DNA of 64,000 nt from Balaenoptera acutorostrata (lineage: Eukaryota; Chordata; Mammalia; Artiodactyla; Balaenopteridae), in NCBI RefSeq assembly GCF_949987535.1, contig NC_080071.1, forward strand, positions 21,599,032 to 21,663,031, read 5' to 3'. Shown in pieces: positions 11,816 to 25,600 of the stretch (position 1 is its first letter; each line of letters starts with the position of its first letter). Position numbers and translations under genes: made by a program. Under the pieces are notes generated by a model. The model saw only the letters and a program-made list of their open reading frames with translations. It searched no databases and was not told the DNA's origin.

Positions 11816-12559
11816 AATTTGAACGTAAGATTTTTTTTAAATGAAATGTTATTGGCCTGCACTAACAGTTATTATGATCAAATGTACAATTTACCTGTGA
11901 GTTTCAAGGCAGATAAAACAAAGAGGGAACAGGATACTATTCTGGTCTGGTAAATAAGAAAGTAACCAATTCAATAAGACAAACTTAAAACATTGGAGTA
12001 AAATATCAAAGTTTTGATGTAATCTTTTAGCCAATGCATAGACATCATTTGTATGGTCTTTCTTATAGCAATCCTCCATAAAAGCCAAGGGCATAATGAT
12101 GAATATATTAAGTCGATTGCATTAAATCAATTAACAAATCAGTCACATAAGGCTGTGTAGATTATGCATGGGACCACTCCAGGGGCAGCAGTGTGATGAA
12201 TCCAACTCATACAAGCACATACTGTCAAAAATTAAATCTTTAGGAATTCTGCAAGCTACTAGTTAAACACAGCCATTACCAAAAATAAATATTTTCAAAC
12301 TTATATTAAAAACAAATAAATACAACTCGTCACTTCTTATTTTATTATGCTTTACTATTATCGATGCCCTTGAGGTTATTTATGTCCATCGTAGCATGCA
12401 GAAAAAGCTATACAGTAGTGTGCAACTGCCCATCTCTTCCCAACTCTATTACCAGTGATATCACATTGGTAGCTTGAAACAGACCACAGTGGGAATGTTT
12501 ACAACCTAGAAATTGGCAAATGCTACAAATCAGGGTGTAAGCTTAATGTTTTATTGATA
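11816..12559. other. No feature recognised
   Basis: AT-rich sequence with only short chance frames on both strands. I see no transposon signature up to the hAT element that starts at 12568. Confidence 0.3.
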
Positions 12560-12567
12560 GTCTAGAC

Positions 12568-13198
12568 CAGGGGTCCCCAAGCCCTGGGCCACAGACTGGT
12601 ATCAGTCCATGGCCCATTGGGAACCGGGCTGCACAGCAGGAGGTGAGCAGTGGGCAATCGAGCAAATCTTCATCTGTATTTACAGCCGCTCCGCATTCCT
12701 TGCATTACCGCCTGAGCTCCACCTCCTGTCAGATCAGCGGTGGCATTACATTCTCATAGGAGCGCGAACCCTACTGTGAACTGTGCATGTGAGGCATCTA
12801 GGCTGCGCACTCCTTATGAGGATCTAATGTCTGATGATCTGAGTTGGAGCTGAGGTGGTGATGCTAGCGCTGGGGAGTGGCTGCAAATACAGATTATCAT
12901 TAGCAGAGAGGTTTGACTGCACAGAGACCATAATAAATCAATTGCTTGCAGACTCATATCAAAACCCTATCAGTGAGTGGCAAGTGAAAACAAGCTCAGG
13001 CCTCCCACTGATTCTGCATTATGGTGAGTTATGTAATTATTTCATTATATATTACAATGTAATAATAATAGAAATAAACTGCACAATAAATGTAATGCAC
13101 TTGAATCATCCTGAAACCATCCCCACCTGCCCCCAGTCCGTGGAAAAATTATCTTCCATGAAACTGGTCCCTGGTGCCAAAAAGGTTGGGGACCGCTG
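12568..13198. mobile_element. MER1-like non-autonomous hAT transposon, complete with 8-bp TSD
   Basis: The left end caggggtccccaa and the right end ttggggaccgctg are inverted copies of each other. The flanks carry an exact 8-bp duplication, gtctagac at 12560-12567 and 13199-13206, which is diagnostic of hAT transposition. Internal stretches such as gaaccgggctgcacagcagg, ggagcgcgaaccctactgtg and ccgtggaaaaattatcttcc match MER1-type elements. The 135-codon open frame at 12855-13262 runs across its end and is fortuitous, so the element encodes nothing. Confidence 0.85.
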
Positions 13199-13206
13199 GT
13201 CTAGAC

Positions 13207-13976
13207 TTAAGGAAGGAATAGAAAAAAATATTAATCAAATTAAATTTAAAGTGTTACGCTGAAATAAATAATCTTCTAATACTATTTTTAAACGATTAAT
13301 GAGTTAGCGAGAAGTCACATCGATGAAAAAGTAAAGTTTAATTTTCATCTTACTCTTTTACTTAGACAAAAATATCAATGACCATTTATGTTAGCACTAC
13401 ATTCTTCAACAATTGCACACCTATAGGTTGGCTACAGACAGGGCTATAGAAACAAGAGTTTGGTAAAAATCAACCAAAGCATTCTGTAAGAATCAATTGC
13501 CTATATGGATTTTACAATATAGTATTGTATATGTTATTATTTGTAAATTGTAATTATTTCTATTCCCAGAAAGATTTACTAGCACACCTCTTTTGGGGAG
13601 GGCCACAATCACTAGCCCTTGAGGAGTGCACAGTCCAACTGAGAAATGTAAATACTCCAAAATATCTGATACAATGTGTTAAATACTCTAATAGAGGTAT
13701 TCAAAGTGAGATGAGTACACATTAGAAGTGGTTATTTTTTCTGGGTGGAGATGGCGGAAGAAGAATGCACATCCTAATTTGTGAAACAGCCCATCTCATA
13801 GTAATAAAGGCTTCTTTGCATTATAGTTTGTCCTAATATATTATTTTCAGCACTAAACTCTGTAATAATTTAGCCCTGAACGACAATTTTAGGCTTTTCA
13901 AGCTTCTGATACATGCTGCCATTGGGGCAAGCCATCTGAAATCACAGAAAAGGTCTTTTTTAGGGTCATGAAGAAA
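13207..13976. other. No feature recognised
   Basis: AT-rich sequence with no repeat family I can name and no supported gene. Confidence 0.3.
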
Positions 13977-14091
13977 TTTTTTTTTTTTTGGCCGAGTAGC
14001 TTGCAGGATCTTAGTTCCCTGACCAGGGATTGAACCTGGAACCCAGCAGTGAAAGTGCTAAGTTCTAACCACTGGACTGCCAGGGAATTCC
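13977..14091 (-). mobile_element. CHR-type SINE, short form
   Basis: On the minus strand the head gggaattccctggcagtcca starts at 14091 and the T-rich tail ends at about 13977. Flanks catgaagaaattt (13968 onward) and catgaaaaaatat (14092 onward) form an imperfect target duplication. Confidence 0.8.
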
Positions 14092-15009
14092 CATGAAAAA
14101 ATATTTTTATCTCATATCTGATTTCAAAGATTCATATGACTACCTTCCCTCTTGACAGCCAACCTGTTTCAAGCTGGAAAACAAGAGTTTTCTATTCACT
14201 GCTCATTTTTTTTCCACAGCATTTTGAAGAATATATACTCAAGGACCAAAATTCAATCATAGGCACAATCCTCATGATTTCCTTTAAAAACTGAATCAAG
14301 ATCAAAGTCCATATTGTTTACAGACAATTGTGCTCTGGCAATAATGCACTATGAGAAATAATATTCAAGTGTCAACTCTTTAACTAGTGTAGAGATGTTG
14401 TTCCTGTCCTCTGCTTGTACTCTGTCAATACTGAATCCAACAAACCTTTTCCAGAAAACTTTTTGGCTCAAAAAATAACCACAAGCCAAATTTTAAAAAT
14501 TTCTTCCCCTTTAAGCATGGATTTTCAGTGATTAAAAAGAAAAACAAACAAGAAGCTGTCAAGCACTTTTCCCTCATAAATAGTAAAACGTCCATGTATG
14601 CTCTTTACATAGGTTTCATCCAACTGTAAAGTATCTATTAGCATGCACATGTTAAGAGTAGGTAACTATGCTTTCTTATTACATCATTGATATTATAGTG
14701 TCCAAAAGTATCACATTAAAGAAATTCTGCCAATAGTTGATCCTGAGTGCTTGCCAGACATAATATTTATTATTTTGCTGCTGGTTTAATAAACTTGGCA
14801 ACTGTATGGTTTTATATCTACTTTTGCTCTGAGAAGTGCAACACTGAATTAATACTTCCTTAGCTTTAGTATCTTTTCCACCTTTAGAGACAAAAATACT
14901 GGAAAGTGTTATTTTGTGCTTATTCTGGGAAGCTTTTACTGTTTTACCAGAATAGTTTACCAAAAAAAATTCATCATGTTTTGTTTAAAACAGAGTCAAT
15001 GGCTTTAAA
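14092..15009. other. No feature recognised
   Basis: AT-rich sequence with short chance frames only. I see no repeat family. Confidence 0.3.
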
Positions 15010-15022
15010 ATATCCCAGCCCA

Positions 15023-15149
15023 GGGAATTCCCTGGTGGTCCAGGGGCTAGGATCCGTACTTCCACTGCAGGGGGCACGGGTTCATCCCTGGTTGGGGAAC
15101 TAAGATCCCGCTTGCTACACGGCTGGCCAAAAAAACTATGTATATATAT
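15023..15149 (+). mobile_element. CHR-type SINE, short form, with target duplication
   Basis: The head gggaattccctggtggtcca is followed by ggttcatccctggttgggga and a short A7 plus (TA)n tail. A 13-bp duplication with one mismatch flanks it, atatcccagccca at 15010-15022 and atatcctagccca at 15150-15162. Confidence 0.85.
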
Positions 15150-15322
15150 ATATCCTAGCCCAAGTGCATTAAAATTACTTTTTATTACTTCTCTCTCTCC
15201 CCCCATATATCTATAACCTTTCTCTCTCTTTCCCATTCTTGAGTGAAGAGAGGCAATTGGAGAGAGAGAGAGAAAAATTATCCTCTGAGAGGCAAATCAA
15301 ATGATAGAAATCACCTGGAAAT

Positions 15323-16186
<864 letters not shown>

Positions 16187-16280
16187 AAATCTTTAAAAAT
16201 GGCAAAAAAGAAACTTATGTACTGTGAATTTTTTAGTATGGCCAAAGAATAAGAAGAGAGCAGCTTTTGTGGCAGCTTTT

Positions 16281-17800
16281 TTTTTTTTAACACCTTTATT
16301 GGAGTATAATTGCTTTACAATGGTGTGTTAGTTTCTGCTTTATAACAAAGTGAATCAGCTATACATATACATATATCCCCATATCTCCTCCCTCTTGCGG
16401 CTCCCTCCCACCCTCCCTATCCCACCCCTCTAGGTGGTCACAAAGCACCAAGCTGATCTCCCTGTGCTATGTGGTTGCTTCCCACCAGCTATCTATTTTA
16501 CATTTGGTAGTGTATATATGTCCATGCCACTCTCTCACTTCGTCCCAGCTTACCCTTCCCCCTCCCTGTATCCTCAAGTCCATTCTCTATGTCTGTGTCT
16601 TTATTCCTGTCCTGCCCCTAGGTTCTTCAGAACCTTTTTTTTTTTTTTTTTAGATTCCATATATATGTGTTAGCATACGGTATTTGTTTTATTCTTTCTG
16701 ACTTACTTCACTCTGTATGGCAGACTCTAGGTCCCTCCACCTCACTACAAATAACTCAATTTTGTTTCTTTTTATGGCTGAGTAATATTCCACTGTATAT
16801 ATGTGCCACATCTTCTTTATCCATTCATCTGTCGATGGACACTTAGGTTGCTTCCATGTCCTGGCTATTGTAAATAGAGCTGCAGTGAACATTGTGGTAC
16901 ATGACTCTTTTTGAATTATGGTTTTCTCAGGGTATATGACCAGTAAGTGGGATTGTTGGGTCATATGGTACTTCTATTTTTAGTTTTTTAAGGAACCTCC
17001 ATACTGTTCTCCACAGTGGCTGGATCAATTTACATTCCCACCAACAGTGCAAGAGGGTCCCCTTTACTCCACACCCTCTCCAGCATTTATTGTTTGTAGA
17101 TTTTTTGATGATGGCCATTCTGACTGGTGTGAGGTGATACCTCATTGTAGTTTGGATTTGCATTTCTCCAGTGATTAGTGATGTTGAGCATCCTTTCATG
17201 TGTTTGTTGGCAATCTGTATATCTTCTTTGGAGAAATGTCTATTTAGGTCTTCTGCCCATTTTTGGACTGGGTTGTTTGTTTTTTTGATATTGAGCTGCA
17301 TGAGCTGCTTGTAAATTTTGGAGGTTAATCCTTTGTCAGTTGCTTCATTTGCAAATATTTTCTCCCATTCTGAGGGTTGTCTTTTCATCTTGTTTATGGT
17401 TTCCTTTGCTGTGGAAGAGCCTCTGTTTCATTAGGTCCCATTTGTTTATTTTTGCTTTTATTTCCATTTCTCTAGGAGGTGGGTCAAAAAGGATCTTGCT
17501 GTGATTTATGTCATAGAGTGTTCTGCCTATGTTTTCCTCTAAGAGTTTGATAGTATCTGGCCTTACATTGAGGTCTTTAATCCATTTTGAGTTTATTTTT
17601 GTGTATGGTGCTAGGGAGTGTTCTAATTTCATTCTTGTACATGTAGGTGTCCAGTTTTCCCAGCACCATTTATTGAACAGGCTGTCTTTTCTCCATTGTA
17701 TATTCTTGCCTCCTTTATCAAAAATGAGGTGACCATATGTGCGTGGGTTTATCCCCGGGCCTTCTCTCCTGTTCCATTGATCTATATTTCTGTTTCTGTG
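16281..17800 (-). mobile_element. 5'-truncated L1 (end of ORF2 plus 3' UTR) with exact 13-bp TSD
   Basis: The direct repeat tgtggcagctttt at 16268-16280 and 17801-17813 brackets the element. On the minus strand it holds the C-terminal third of ORF2, split into frames at 17632-17345, 17388-16927 and 16964-16689, followed by a 3' UTR and a poly(A) tail seen as T12 at the left. The cysteine-rich CWRGCG...LLHCWWECK motif is still readable. The frames are broken by a few frameshifts and stops, so the copy is fairly young but dead. Confidence 0.92.
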
Positions 17801-17813
17801 TGTGGCAGCTTTT

Positions 17814-18402
17814 ATGTGTGGCTTTTGTTGGAGGAATTGGGATCAGTTCTTTGAGATTTTCCTGGCGTTTCACCCTAACTACTTGGGGAGGGACAACCTT
17901 ATTCCTATAGGGAGCTAGCCCTTGGGATATAGACCACTCCTTCAATTCAGGAGTCCTGAAGCCTCTGCTTCTGCCAGGAAATCATCCCTAATCCTCACTT
18001 TTCACCTTTCAGACATCTCTTCCCAGCAGCTTTTTCTACTTTCACATAGTAAGAAAAAGAAAAATGTAAGACTCTATAGAGTTACTCCCCCTACTATTTC
18101 AGTTGTATCAATGATGACTCTCAAGATCATCATTAATCTTGACATTAAGATAAGATTTTGGGGAGAATGGGGCTGGGTGCCATTCCATGCTTTGGCAAAT
18201 CTGTTTCTTTCCTCAGCTATCATCTTTTGAAATATATGACATTGAGATTCTATCCTGTCTCTTATTTCTGGTTACTGCTGACAAATGTTTTGTTTTCTTT
18301 TTTTCTTCTGGTTCTGCTGTTCTTATCTTTCTTTTTAATTGTTGAAGATCATATCATTAGGTATCAGAGGAGGGAAATTCTGTAGCTTCTTTCTACCATC
18401 TT
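17814..18402. other. No feature recognised
   Basis: Mixed-composition sequence between an L1 and a SINE. No gene or repeat family can be supported. Confidence 0.3.
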
Positions 18403-18415
18403 TACACAGGAGTCT

Positions 18416-18535
18416 TTTTTTTTTTTGGCCACATGCGCGGCTTGCGGGATCTCAGTTCCCCGACCAGGGATTGAACCCAGGCCACTGCACTGAAAGCCCA
18501 GAATCCTAACCACTAGGCCACCAGGGAACTCCCTC
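18416..18535 (-). mobile_element. CHR-type SINE, short form, with exact 13-bp TSD
   Basis: The minus-strand head is gggagttccctggtggccta and the tail is the T-run at 18416-18426. The direct repeat tacacaggagtct occurs at 18403-18415 and 18536-18548 without mismatch. Confidence 0.88.
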
Positions 18536-18874
18536 TACACAGGAGTCTCTTTTCTTAATTGCAAACATGCTTAATTGAAAAAAAGTGTATTTACTTTTAG
18601 ATGATAATGATACATAATAACAAAGCTTATAATCTAGAGGAATTTTTGTCTTTAAAGCCTAAAATCCTTTAATATATCCTTTAATTACTAGACCATATCA
18701 TTCTCTTTAATTGTCATTGAATTGTTCCTGGAATACTTATTGAATACCTACTATGTGCCAGATACTATTCTAGGTGCTAAGGATGCAGCAGTGAAAAAAA
18801 TAACTGCCTTCATAGGACTTACTTTCTCATGGGGAGAAACAGGCAATAAATACAAGCAAACACATAGTGTATAT

Positions 18875-19095
18875 CAGGGTCAGCAACCTTCTTCTGTAAA
18901 GGGCCAAATAGTAAATGTTTTAGGCTTTAGAGGTCTCACGTCTTTGTTGTGATTACTCAACTTTGACATTGTAGTGAAAAACCAGCCATAGGCAACCTAT
19001 AAAAAAGTGAGCATGGCTGTGTTCCAAGAAAACTTTATATGCAAAAACAGGTGGTAGCTAAGATTTACCCAATGGCCATAGTTCGCACATTCCTG
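18875..19095. mobile_element. Short non-autonomous hAT-type transposon
   Basis: The element starts cagggtcagcaaccttcttc and contains tgtaaagggccaaatagtaa, tggctgtgttccaagaaaac and a degraded right end. This is a common mammalian hAT MITE layout. Eight bases at each flank (gtgtatat and ctatatat) agree at six positions, consistent with a decayed 8-bp duplication. Confidence 0.65.
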
Positions 19096-19856
19096 CTATA
19101 TATAATTTTGACATGTCTTCTGGAAAAAAGTAGGGAAAGCAAGATGTACAAGAAGTTCTAGGAAAAAAGGGCCTCCTGATGAGACATCTGAGCACAGACT
19201 TTTTAAAAGTGAGGGAATAAGGCATGTAGTCATATGGGGGAAGAGCTTCCCAGGCAGAGGGAACAAGATTTACAAACGTCCTGTGACAGGAGCATGCTTA
19301 GTTTGTTCATCAAACAGTAAATAGGCTGAGGTGGTCAAGAAGAGCACCAGGAGATAAGGTCGAGAGCGTGCCGTAGATGGTGCCATATTTTGCAGGGCTT
19401 TTGAAGCCGTTACACAAAGATGCTCAATTTTTATCCTGAGTAGGAGACCATTGTGTGGTTTTGAGCAACGAAAGGACATGGCCTGACTTACCTTTGAAAA
19501 AATTCTCTCTGGCTTTAGTATTACAACAGACTGTAGTGAAACAAGAATGGAAGTTAGACCATGTAGGAGGTCGCTAAAAATTCCAAGCAAAGGATGATCA
19601 TACTAAGCTTAGAACTGATGGTAGTGATTGAAGTAGTAGAAAGTGGTCAGATTCTTTATATATGTTGAAGGTAGAGGTAAAGGATCTGTTGATGGATTTG
19701 ACATGTGCTTTAAGTGAAAGATTTCTAGTGAATGATGACTCCACAGTTTTTTTCCTCAGGAACTAGAGGGCAAAAGTTAGCATTTATGTACGTAGAGAGA
19801 CTGCAAAAGAGCTGCTTTGGGTGAGGGTGTTGTGGTTTGGTGTAAATCAGTAGGTT

Positions 19857-20294
19857 TGGGACTTCCCTGGTGGTCCAGTGGTAAAGAATCTGCCTTCCAA
19901 CGCAGGGGACGCAGGTTTGATCCCTGGTCAGGGAACTAAGATCCCACATGCTGTGGGACAACTAAGCCCGCATGCCACAACTACTGAGCTCGTGAGCCTC
20001 AACGAGAGAGCCTGCATGCCACAAACTACAGGGCCCACGCACTCTGGTGCCCCCACGCCACAACTACAGAGCCCGTGCACCCTGGAGCCCATGCGCCACA
20101 ACTAAAGAGAGAAAACCCACACACCACAACTAGAGAGGAGTCTGAACACCGCAACTAGAGAAAAACCTGAGCGCCGCAACGAAGAGATCCTGCATGCCTC
20201 AACAAAGATCCAGCACACTGCAACTAAGACCCGACACAGCCAAAAATAAATAAATAAGGAAAATAAATAATAAATAAAATAAATTTTTTTTTAA
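19857..20294 (+). mobile_element. CHR-type SINE, long form, with exact 13-bp TSD
   Basis: The tRNA-like head (ggacttccctggtggtccag) with its B-box region gtttgatccctggtcaggga is followed by several diverged repeats of a ccacaactac-containing unit and by a gacccgacacagcc end. The tail is (AAAT)n plus T/A-rich sequence. The direct repeat aaatcagtaggtt at 19844-19856 and 20295-20307 shows the insertion. Confidence 0.88.
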
Positions 20295-20639
20295 AAATCA
20301 GTAGGTTCGTTTGTTACTTGTTAAGTTGAAGATACTAACTAAATATCCAGGTGGAGATGTTAAGCACAAAGATGGCTATATAAGTTTGGAGTCTGGGGAA
20401 AGGTCCTGGCTGGAAATACAAATCTGGGAGTTACTTGCTTATAGTATTTAAAATATGAAATGGTGAGATCAAAGAGTGACTGCACACAGACTAAGTTCTG
20501 TGATACTGTAAAACTTAGAAGCTGGAGATATGAGGAAAAACCAGGAAAATAAATTAAGAAGGAGTGGCTAGTGAAATGAGTACATCTTTTCATTCCCTTA
20601 AGGGTATATTTTTAAGAGCAGAGTTTATTTTTATCTTGA

Positions 20640-21200
20640 TAAAAACTGATTTATCAGTTTTTACTTTTATTGATCCAGCTTTTGGAAATCTTAGTAGAAA
20701 ATCATGAAGATTTTCTCCTTTCCTTATGTTTTGTTCTAGAAGCTTTATAGTTGAGGTCTTATTTACATTTAGGCCTGTGATCCATTTTGAGTTACTTTTT
20801 ACATATCATGCAAAGTATAGATGAAAATCCATTTCTGTCATATGGATATCCAATTTTCCCAGCTCTATCTATTGAAAAGACTATCCTTTTTCCATTAAGT
20901 TGATTTTGTACCTTTATCAAAACTCACTTGTCTTTCAGCTTTTGTATATCTATAAAAGACTTCACTTTCATGTTTGAAAGATTTTTGCTGGGTATAGGAT
21001 TCTCGGTTAAAAGTATTTTCTTTATTTTAAAGATGTTGGTCTATGGTATTCCTCTTTACATTGCTTCTGATGCTATATCTGCTTAAATTCTGATATTTGT
21101 TGCTCTGTAGTCATGTGTCTCTTTTCTTCAAACTGCTCTCAAGATTTTCTCTTTATCACTGGTTTTCAACAATTTCGTGATGACCTACCTTGTCATGTTT
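20640..21200 (-). mobile_element. Old L1-lineage LINE fragments
   Basis: The left part (to about 20950) matches the minus strand of the L1 ORF2 C-terminal region (gatccattttgagttacttt, ccaattttcccagctctatc). The right part (about 20960-21200) resembles an ORF1 or 5' region of an old L1-lineage element (tttttgctgggtataggatt, ctcaagattttctctttatc). They may be two insertions or one rearranged copy. Confidence 0.55.
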
Positions 21201-21209
21201 TAGATGTTT

Positions 21210-21352
21210 ATTATTATTATTATTGTTATTATTATTATTACTTGGCCACTCTGCACAGCGTGTGGGATCTTAGTTCCCCAACCAGGGATTGAACCCATGC
21301 CCCCTGCATTGGAAGTTCAGAGTCTTAACCACTGGACCGCCAGGGAAGTCCC
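21210..21352 (-). mobile_element. CHR-type SINE, short form, with (ATT)n tail
   Basis: The minus-strand head gggacttccctggcggtcca is followed by the B-box region and a tail made of ATT/GTT repeats. The repeat tagatgttt at 21201-21209 and 21353-21361 is the target duplication. Confidence 0.85.
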
Positions 21353-21361
21353 TAGATGTTT

Positions 21362-21900
21362 TTTATTATTGAAATATAAATCACTTACTATAAATTTCAC
21401 CCTTTTAACGTATGCAAATCCATGTTTTTTAGTATACTCACAAGTTCGTGCAATCATCACTACTGTCTAATTCCAGATTTTCATCACCCTAAAAAGACAT
21501 CCTATACCCATTAGCAGCCACTACCAATTCTCCTCTTCACCCAGTTCCTAGCAACCACCAATCGACTTGCTCTCTCTATGGATTTCCTTATTCTGGACAT
21601 TACATATGTATGGAAACATACAATATGTGGTCTTTTGTGATTGGCTTCTTTCACATAGCATAATGTTTTTAAGGTTCACCTATATTGTAGCATGTATCAG
21701 TACTTTATTCCATTTTATTGTTGAATAATATTTTATTGTATGGATATACCACATTTTATTTTTCCATTTGTCCATTAATGCACATTTGGATTGTTTCTAC
21801 CTTTTGGCTATTATGAATAATACTGCTATGAACATTCATATACAGGTTTTGGTGAACCTATGTTTTCAGTTCTCTTGGGTATACACCTAGAGTGAAATGA
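21362..21900 (-). mobile_element. Old L1 3' end (3' UTR and ORF2 C-terminus)
   Basis: On the minus strand the order is L1 3' UTR then the ORF2 end: ttagcagccactaccaattc at 21511, 'ctctctctatggatttcctt' near 21572, then tattgttgaataatatttta, then ggctattatgaataatactg. This is typical of old mammalian L1M copies. No frame survives. Confidence 0.65.
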
Positions 21901-23560
21901 ATTATTCCTCATCTAAAATTCTTCGGGAGTTAATGGAGTACAAAATAGCATGAGTAACTGGACATGGGAGTTGACTTAAAGAGTACAGAAACTTTAAACA
22001 ATAAAACTTTAGTGTAATTTTCACTGTTACAAAATGGGAATGGAATCAGTAGTACATTGCATGAATAAGAATAGCACAGACTAACACAGACAGAAAAAGA
22101 ACTCAACTACCACTTCATGTTGCAATGTACTGACGAGTAAAAAGATAGGCATTTCCCAATTATACAGAATGATATACTCAGGCAGCCAGAATCAGAAGCC
22201 TGCCAAAGGTTCCACCTTAGCTTCTTTTGTCTGCAATATCTTCAGAGACTAAAACTGCCAGCATGAAATATATAAAGAAGCAGGGGCACATGGTGGAAAC
22301 CTACAAAATTTTGCATACTTGGAGTGGAAAAGGATGGAAAGATAGACTTGAATATAGCACATACATTCTAAGCATTGTAAACTGAGATCTCACACTAACT
22401 TAGATAGAAAACCCAAGACAAAAAACACATGACAGGTCAACTAATCCATACAAATGTCAATGGGTATTTCAAAATGAGGTAGAAATTTGCCTTCAAAGTT
22501 AATGCTTAGAGGGCTATTTCCCAGCAGTTGTTTTAAAGTAAAAATATACAGGGGTGCCTCTTCAATGCTGTGTATTGAAAAAAATGCCAGATGGGGTTAC
22601 ATGAGAAGAAAGCAGGGTGGGGGGGGGAAGGGAGGGAGAAAGAAAGAGGAGACTGCTTTGAAAAGACACTGTGGCAAATGTAAAATAGCATACATTCTAT
22701 AAATGGTTTCCTCTGAACAGAATGTAAACATACCGTTTTCATCTGCTTGGTTACTTCAAAGAAGATGCAACAGGAGAGGCAAAGATAGAAATTAAAATAA
22801 AAAGACAAGATGGACTGAAAAACAACTCATCAATATAAGGAATTACATAATGCAAAATAACAAATAAAATAATTAATATATGCATTATAGGCACACTAAA
22901 ACAGAATAAAGATGTGAGAGTTTTGAAGATTTTCAGAATGAAGAAAAATATACATAACATTGAAAAAGATTTAAAAGAAGATGGCTGATATAGAGTAAAA
23001 AAAAAAATCCTACCTAAAAATTCATAGATATATCAGCCAGGGTTCATTTAGGACACAGATGGCACATTCAACTTGGGACAATCCAAGGAAGGTTAAGGTA
23101 CAAAGGTACTATTTATAAAAGTAAGAGTGAAGAGGAACCACAAGGAACAGTGCAATAACCCAAGGCTAACAGCAGAAGAACTTTCCCTTTCTTTATACCC
23201 GTAGGTTTAAGTAGAGGGGTTAGTGAGTGTAATCAGAAGGAGGGAATAGTGTAGAAAAGGCCACTTTCAGTGTACAGATCTAGATAGCCTGCTGTGCCCC
23301 CACAGGGAGCCAGGGAAAATAAATGCTTGTTACACACTCTTCCCTTCAGTATTCCTGAGGGTCTCCTCATTGGTAAAAACTGACCAGGTGCCAGAGGGTA
23401 CACCCATATGATCCAAACAAATAAGCTTCCTATGGTAAAAAGCAAAGTATACTAAGGAGAAGAGTGGAGCTGGAAGGGCAAATGGAAGACAGTCATAATA
23501 CTGTTTACAGGAATAAAGAAAATAAGTGTAAATTTCTGTCGTTCAATCCAAGTCCATTCA
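21901..23560. other. No gene or repeat recognised; contains a G-rich purine tract
   Basis: About 1.7 kb of mixed-composition sequence. A G10-containing purine tract lies at about 22615-22652. None of the short open frames resembles a known protein. Confidence 0.35.
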
Positions 23561-24675
23561 CAAGTATTGTAATTACTGATATGGTTGGATTTTATTTTCT
23601 ATTTTGATATTTGCTTTCCAAATGTCCTTTTTTGGTCCTCTGTTACTCCTTTAGGGTCTTTTACATAAAATAAGTATGTTTTCAATGTAACATTGTAATT
23701 CCTCTTTCGATTAAATTATTTGATTTTGTAAAGTTTCTTTTTAGTCATTGCTTTAGGGGTTAAAAAATGAATCTTTAACTTATGACAAGCTATTTCAGAT
23801 AAATATTGACTTAATTCTATTATAGCAAATGTGCTCCTATATGGTCCATTTCCACCACTGTTGTTAGTAATATTAATATTAATTATATTACTTTCATATA
23901 CATGTCCAACAGTAAAGTACTATAATTATTGCTTTAAACACTTTTGGTTTTTGAAGAAATAAGAAGACAAGGAAAAACATTATATGGTCTTTTGTATTTA
24001 CCCACACATATACCATTGCTAGGGCTCTTCATTCCTTCATGTGGCTCTGAGTTACTGCTAAGTATCATTAAGTAATGATGAAGAATTTCATTAAGTAATG
24101 CTCATAGTACGGATCTGCTAAGCAATAAAATCTTAGTTTTTGTTTTCTTAGAAGGAATGTTTTTCACTTTCATTACTGAAGGATAATTTTACTGCATATA
24201 GAATTCTTAGTTGTCAGTTCCCCTACCAAACTCAACTCCAGGACCCTGAATATGTCATTACATTGTCTTCTTGATGCTCTTCTTGTTTCTGATTAGAGAA
24301 CTTAGCTATTAATCACATTGTTGCTCCCTTATTCATGATGAGTTTTTTTTCTTATTGCTTCTTTCAAGAGTTTCTATTTGTCTTTGCCTTTCAACAGTTT
24401 CACTATAAAGTATCCAGGTGTATCCCTTGTCTTTTTCATATTTGGAGTTTGTTGAGCTTCTTCAATCTCTAGTTTAACGTTCTTATCAAAATTGGGGGGG
24501 TTTTCATTAATTATTTCTTCAATTATATTTTCTGCCACTCCCGACCCTTCCTCTCATGTTAGCATGTCCATTAAATGTATGTTGGGATACTTCATACTAT
24601 CCTAAAGTTCTCTGAGATTCTTTTTTATCACTTTTCTTCAATTTGTCTCCCTATTCCTTGCATTGGGGTATTTCT

Positions 24676-25011
24676 TTTTTTTTTTTTTTTTTTTTTTTTA
24701 AATTGGGTTATCTGTTTGTTTGTTTTTTTTTTTTTTTTTTTTTATTTTATGGCTGTGCTGGGTCTTAGTTTCTGTGCGAGGGCTTTCTCCAGCTGTGGCA
24801 AGCGGGGGCCACTCTTCATCGCGGTGCGTGGGCCTCTCACCTGCGGCCTCTCTTGTTGCGGAGCACAGGCTCCAGACGCGCAGGCTCAGCAATTGTGGCT
24901 CACGGGCCCAGTTGCTCCGCGGCATGTGGGATCCTCCCGGACCAGGGCTCAAACCCGTGTCCCCTGCATTGGCAGGCAGACTCCTAACCGCTGCGCCACC
25001 AGGGAAGCCCC
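24676..25011 (-). mobile_element. CHR-type SINE, long cetacean form, with bipartite tail
   Basis: On the minus strand it starts ggggcttccctggtggcgca, has the B box gggtttgagccctggtccgg and carries the arm with gatgaagagtggcccccg. The direct repeat tggggtatttct (24664-24675 and 25012-25023) brackets it. The tail consists of two A-runs separated by about 23 unrelated bases (plus strand 24701-24723), all inside the duplication. Confidence 0.9.
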
Positions 25012-25249
25012 TGGGGTATTTCTAATAATTTTCAAGTTCATGGAGTCTTTCTTTTCACTACTGAGCCCATCTAGTGAATTTTTCATTCCAGTACTTTCCA
25101 GTATTTTTAAGCTCTAGAATTTCTATTTGGTTCTTTTTCTACAGATTGTATTTCTCTATTTAGATTCCTTTTTTGTTGAGTTTTTACTACTATGTTTTCC
25201 ATTAGTTCTTTAAACTTAAGTTTTTTAAATGTTAAAAACATTTTTTTAA

Positions 25250-25600
25250 GTGATTTATTTATTTATTTATTTATTTTTGGCTGCATTGGGTCTTCGTTGC
25301 TGCATGCAGGCTTTCTCTAGTTGCAGCGAGCAGGAGTTACTCTTCGTTGTGGTGCGCGGACTTCTCATTGCGGTGGCTTCTCTTGTTGCAGAGCACGGGC
25401 TCTAGGCGCGCAGGCTTCAGTAGTTGTGGCACACGGGCTCAGTAGTTGTGGCTCGCGGGCTCTAGAGCGCAAGCTCAGTAGTTGTGGCGCACGGGCTTAG
25501 TTGCTCTGCGGCATGTGGGATCTTCCCGGACCAGGGCTCGAACCCGTGGCCCCTGCGTTGGCAGGTGGATTCTTAACCACTGCGCCACCAGGGAAGTCCC
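25250..25600 (-). mobile_element. CHR-type SINE, long form
   Basis: The minus-strand head gggacttccctggtggcgca is followed by tandem ccacaactactgagcc-like units and an (AAAT)n tail. The flanks aaaaaca at 25234-25240 and 25601-25607, extending imperfectly into T-rich sequence, give a weak target duplication. Confidence 0.88.

Larger units (their letters stand above)
18700..20600 (+). repeat. Ancient mammal-wide repeat, second copy, interrupted by hAT and SINE
   Basis: The sequence begins ttattgaatacctactatgt followed by a gccagatactattctagg stretch. Later it has 'gggaagagcttcccaggcag', then 'tgagcaacgaaaggacatgg', and after the SINE 'ccaggtggagatgttaagca' and 'ggctggaaatacaaatctgg'. The order parallels the copy at 7545-8390 but is longer. 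A hAT element sits at 18875-19095 and a CHR SINE at 19857-20294. The family name is not assigned. Confidence 0.5.

Noticed and set aside
12855..13262. 135-codon plus-strand frame
   Set aside because: It starts inside a MER1-like hAT element and runs past its end and target duplication. It has no transposase similarity.
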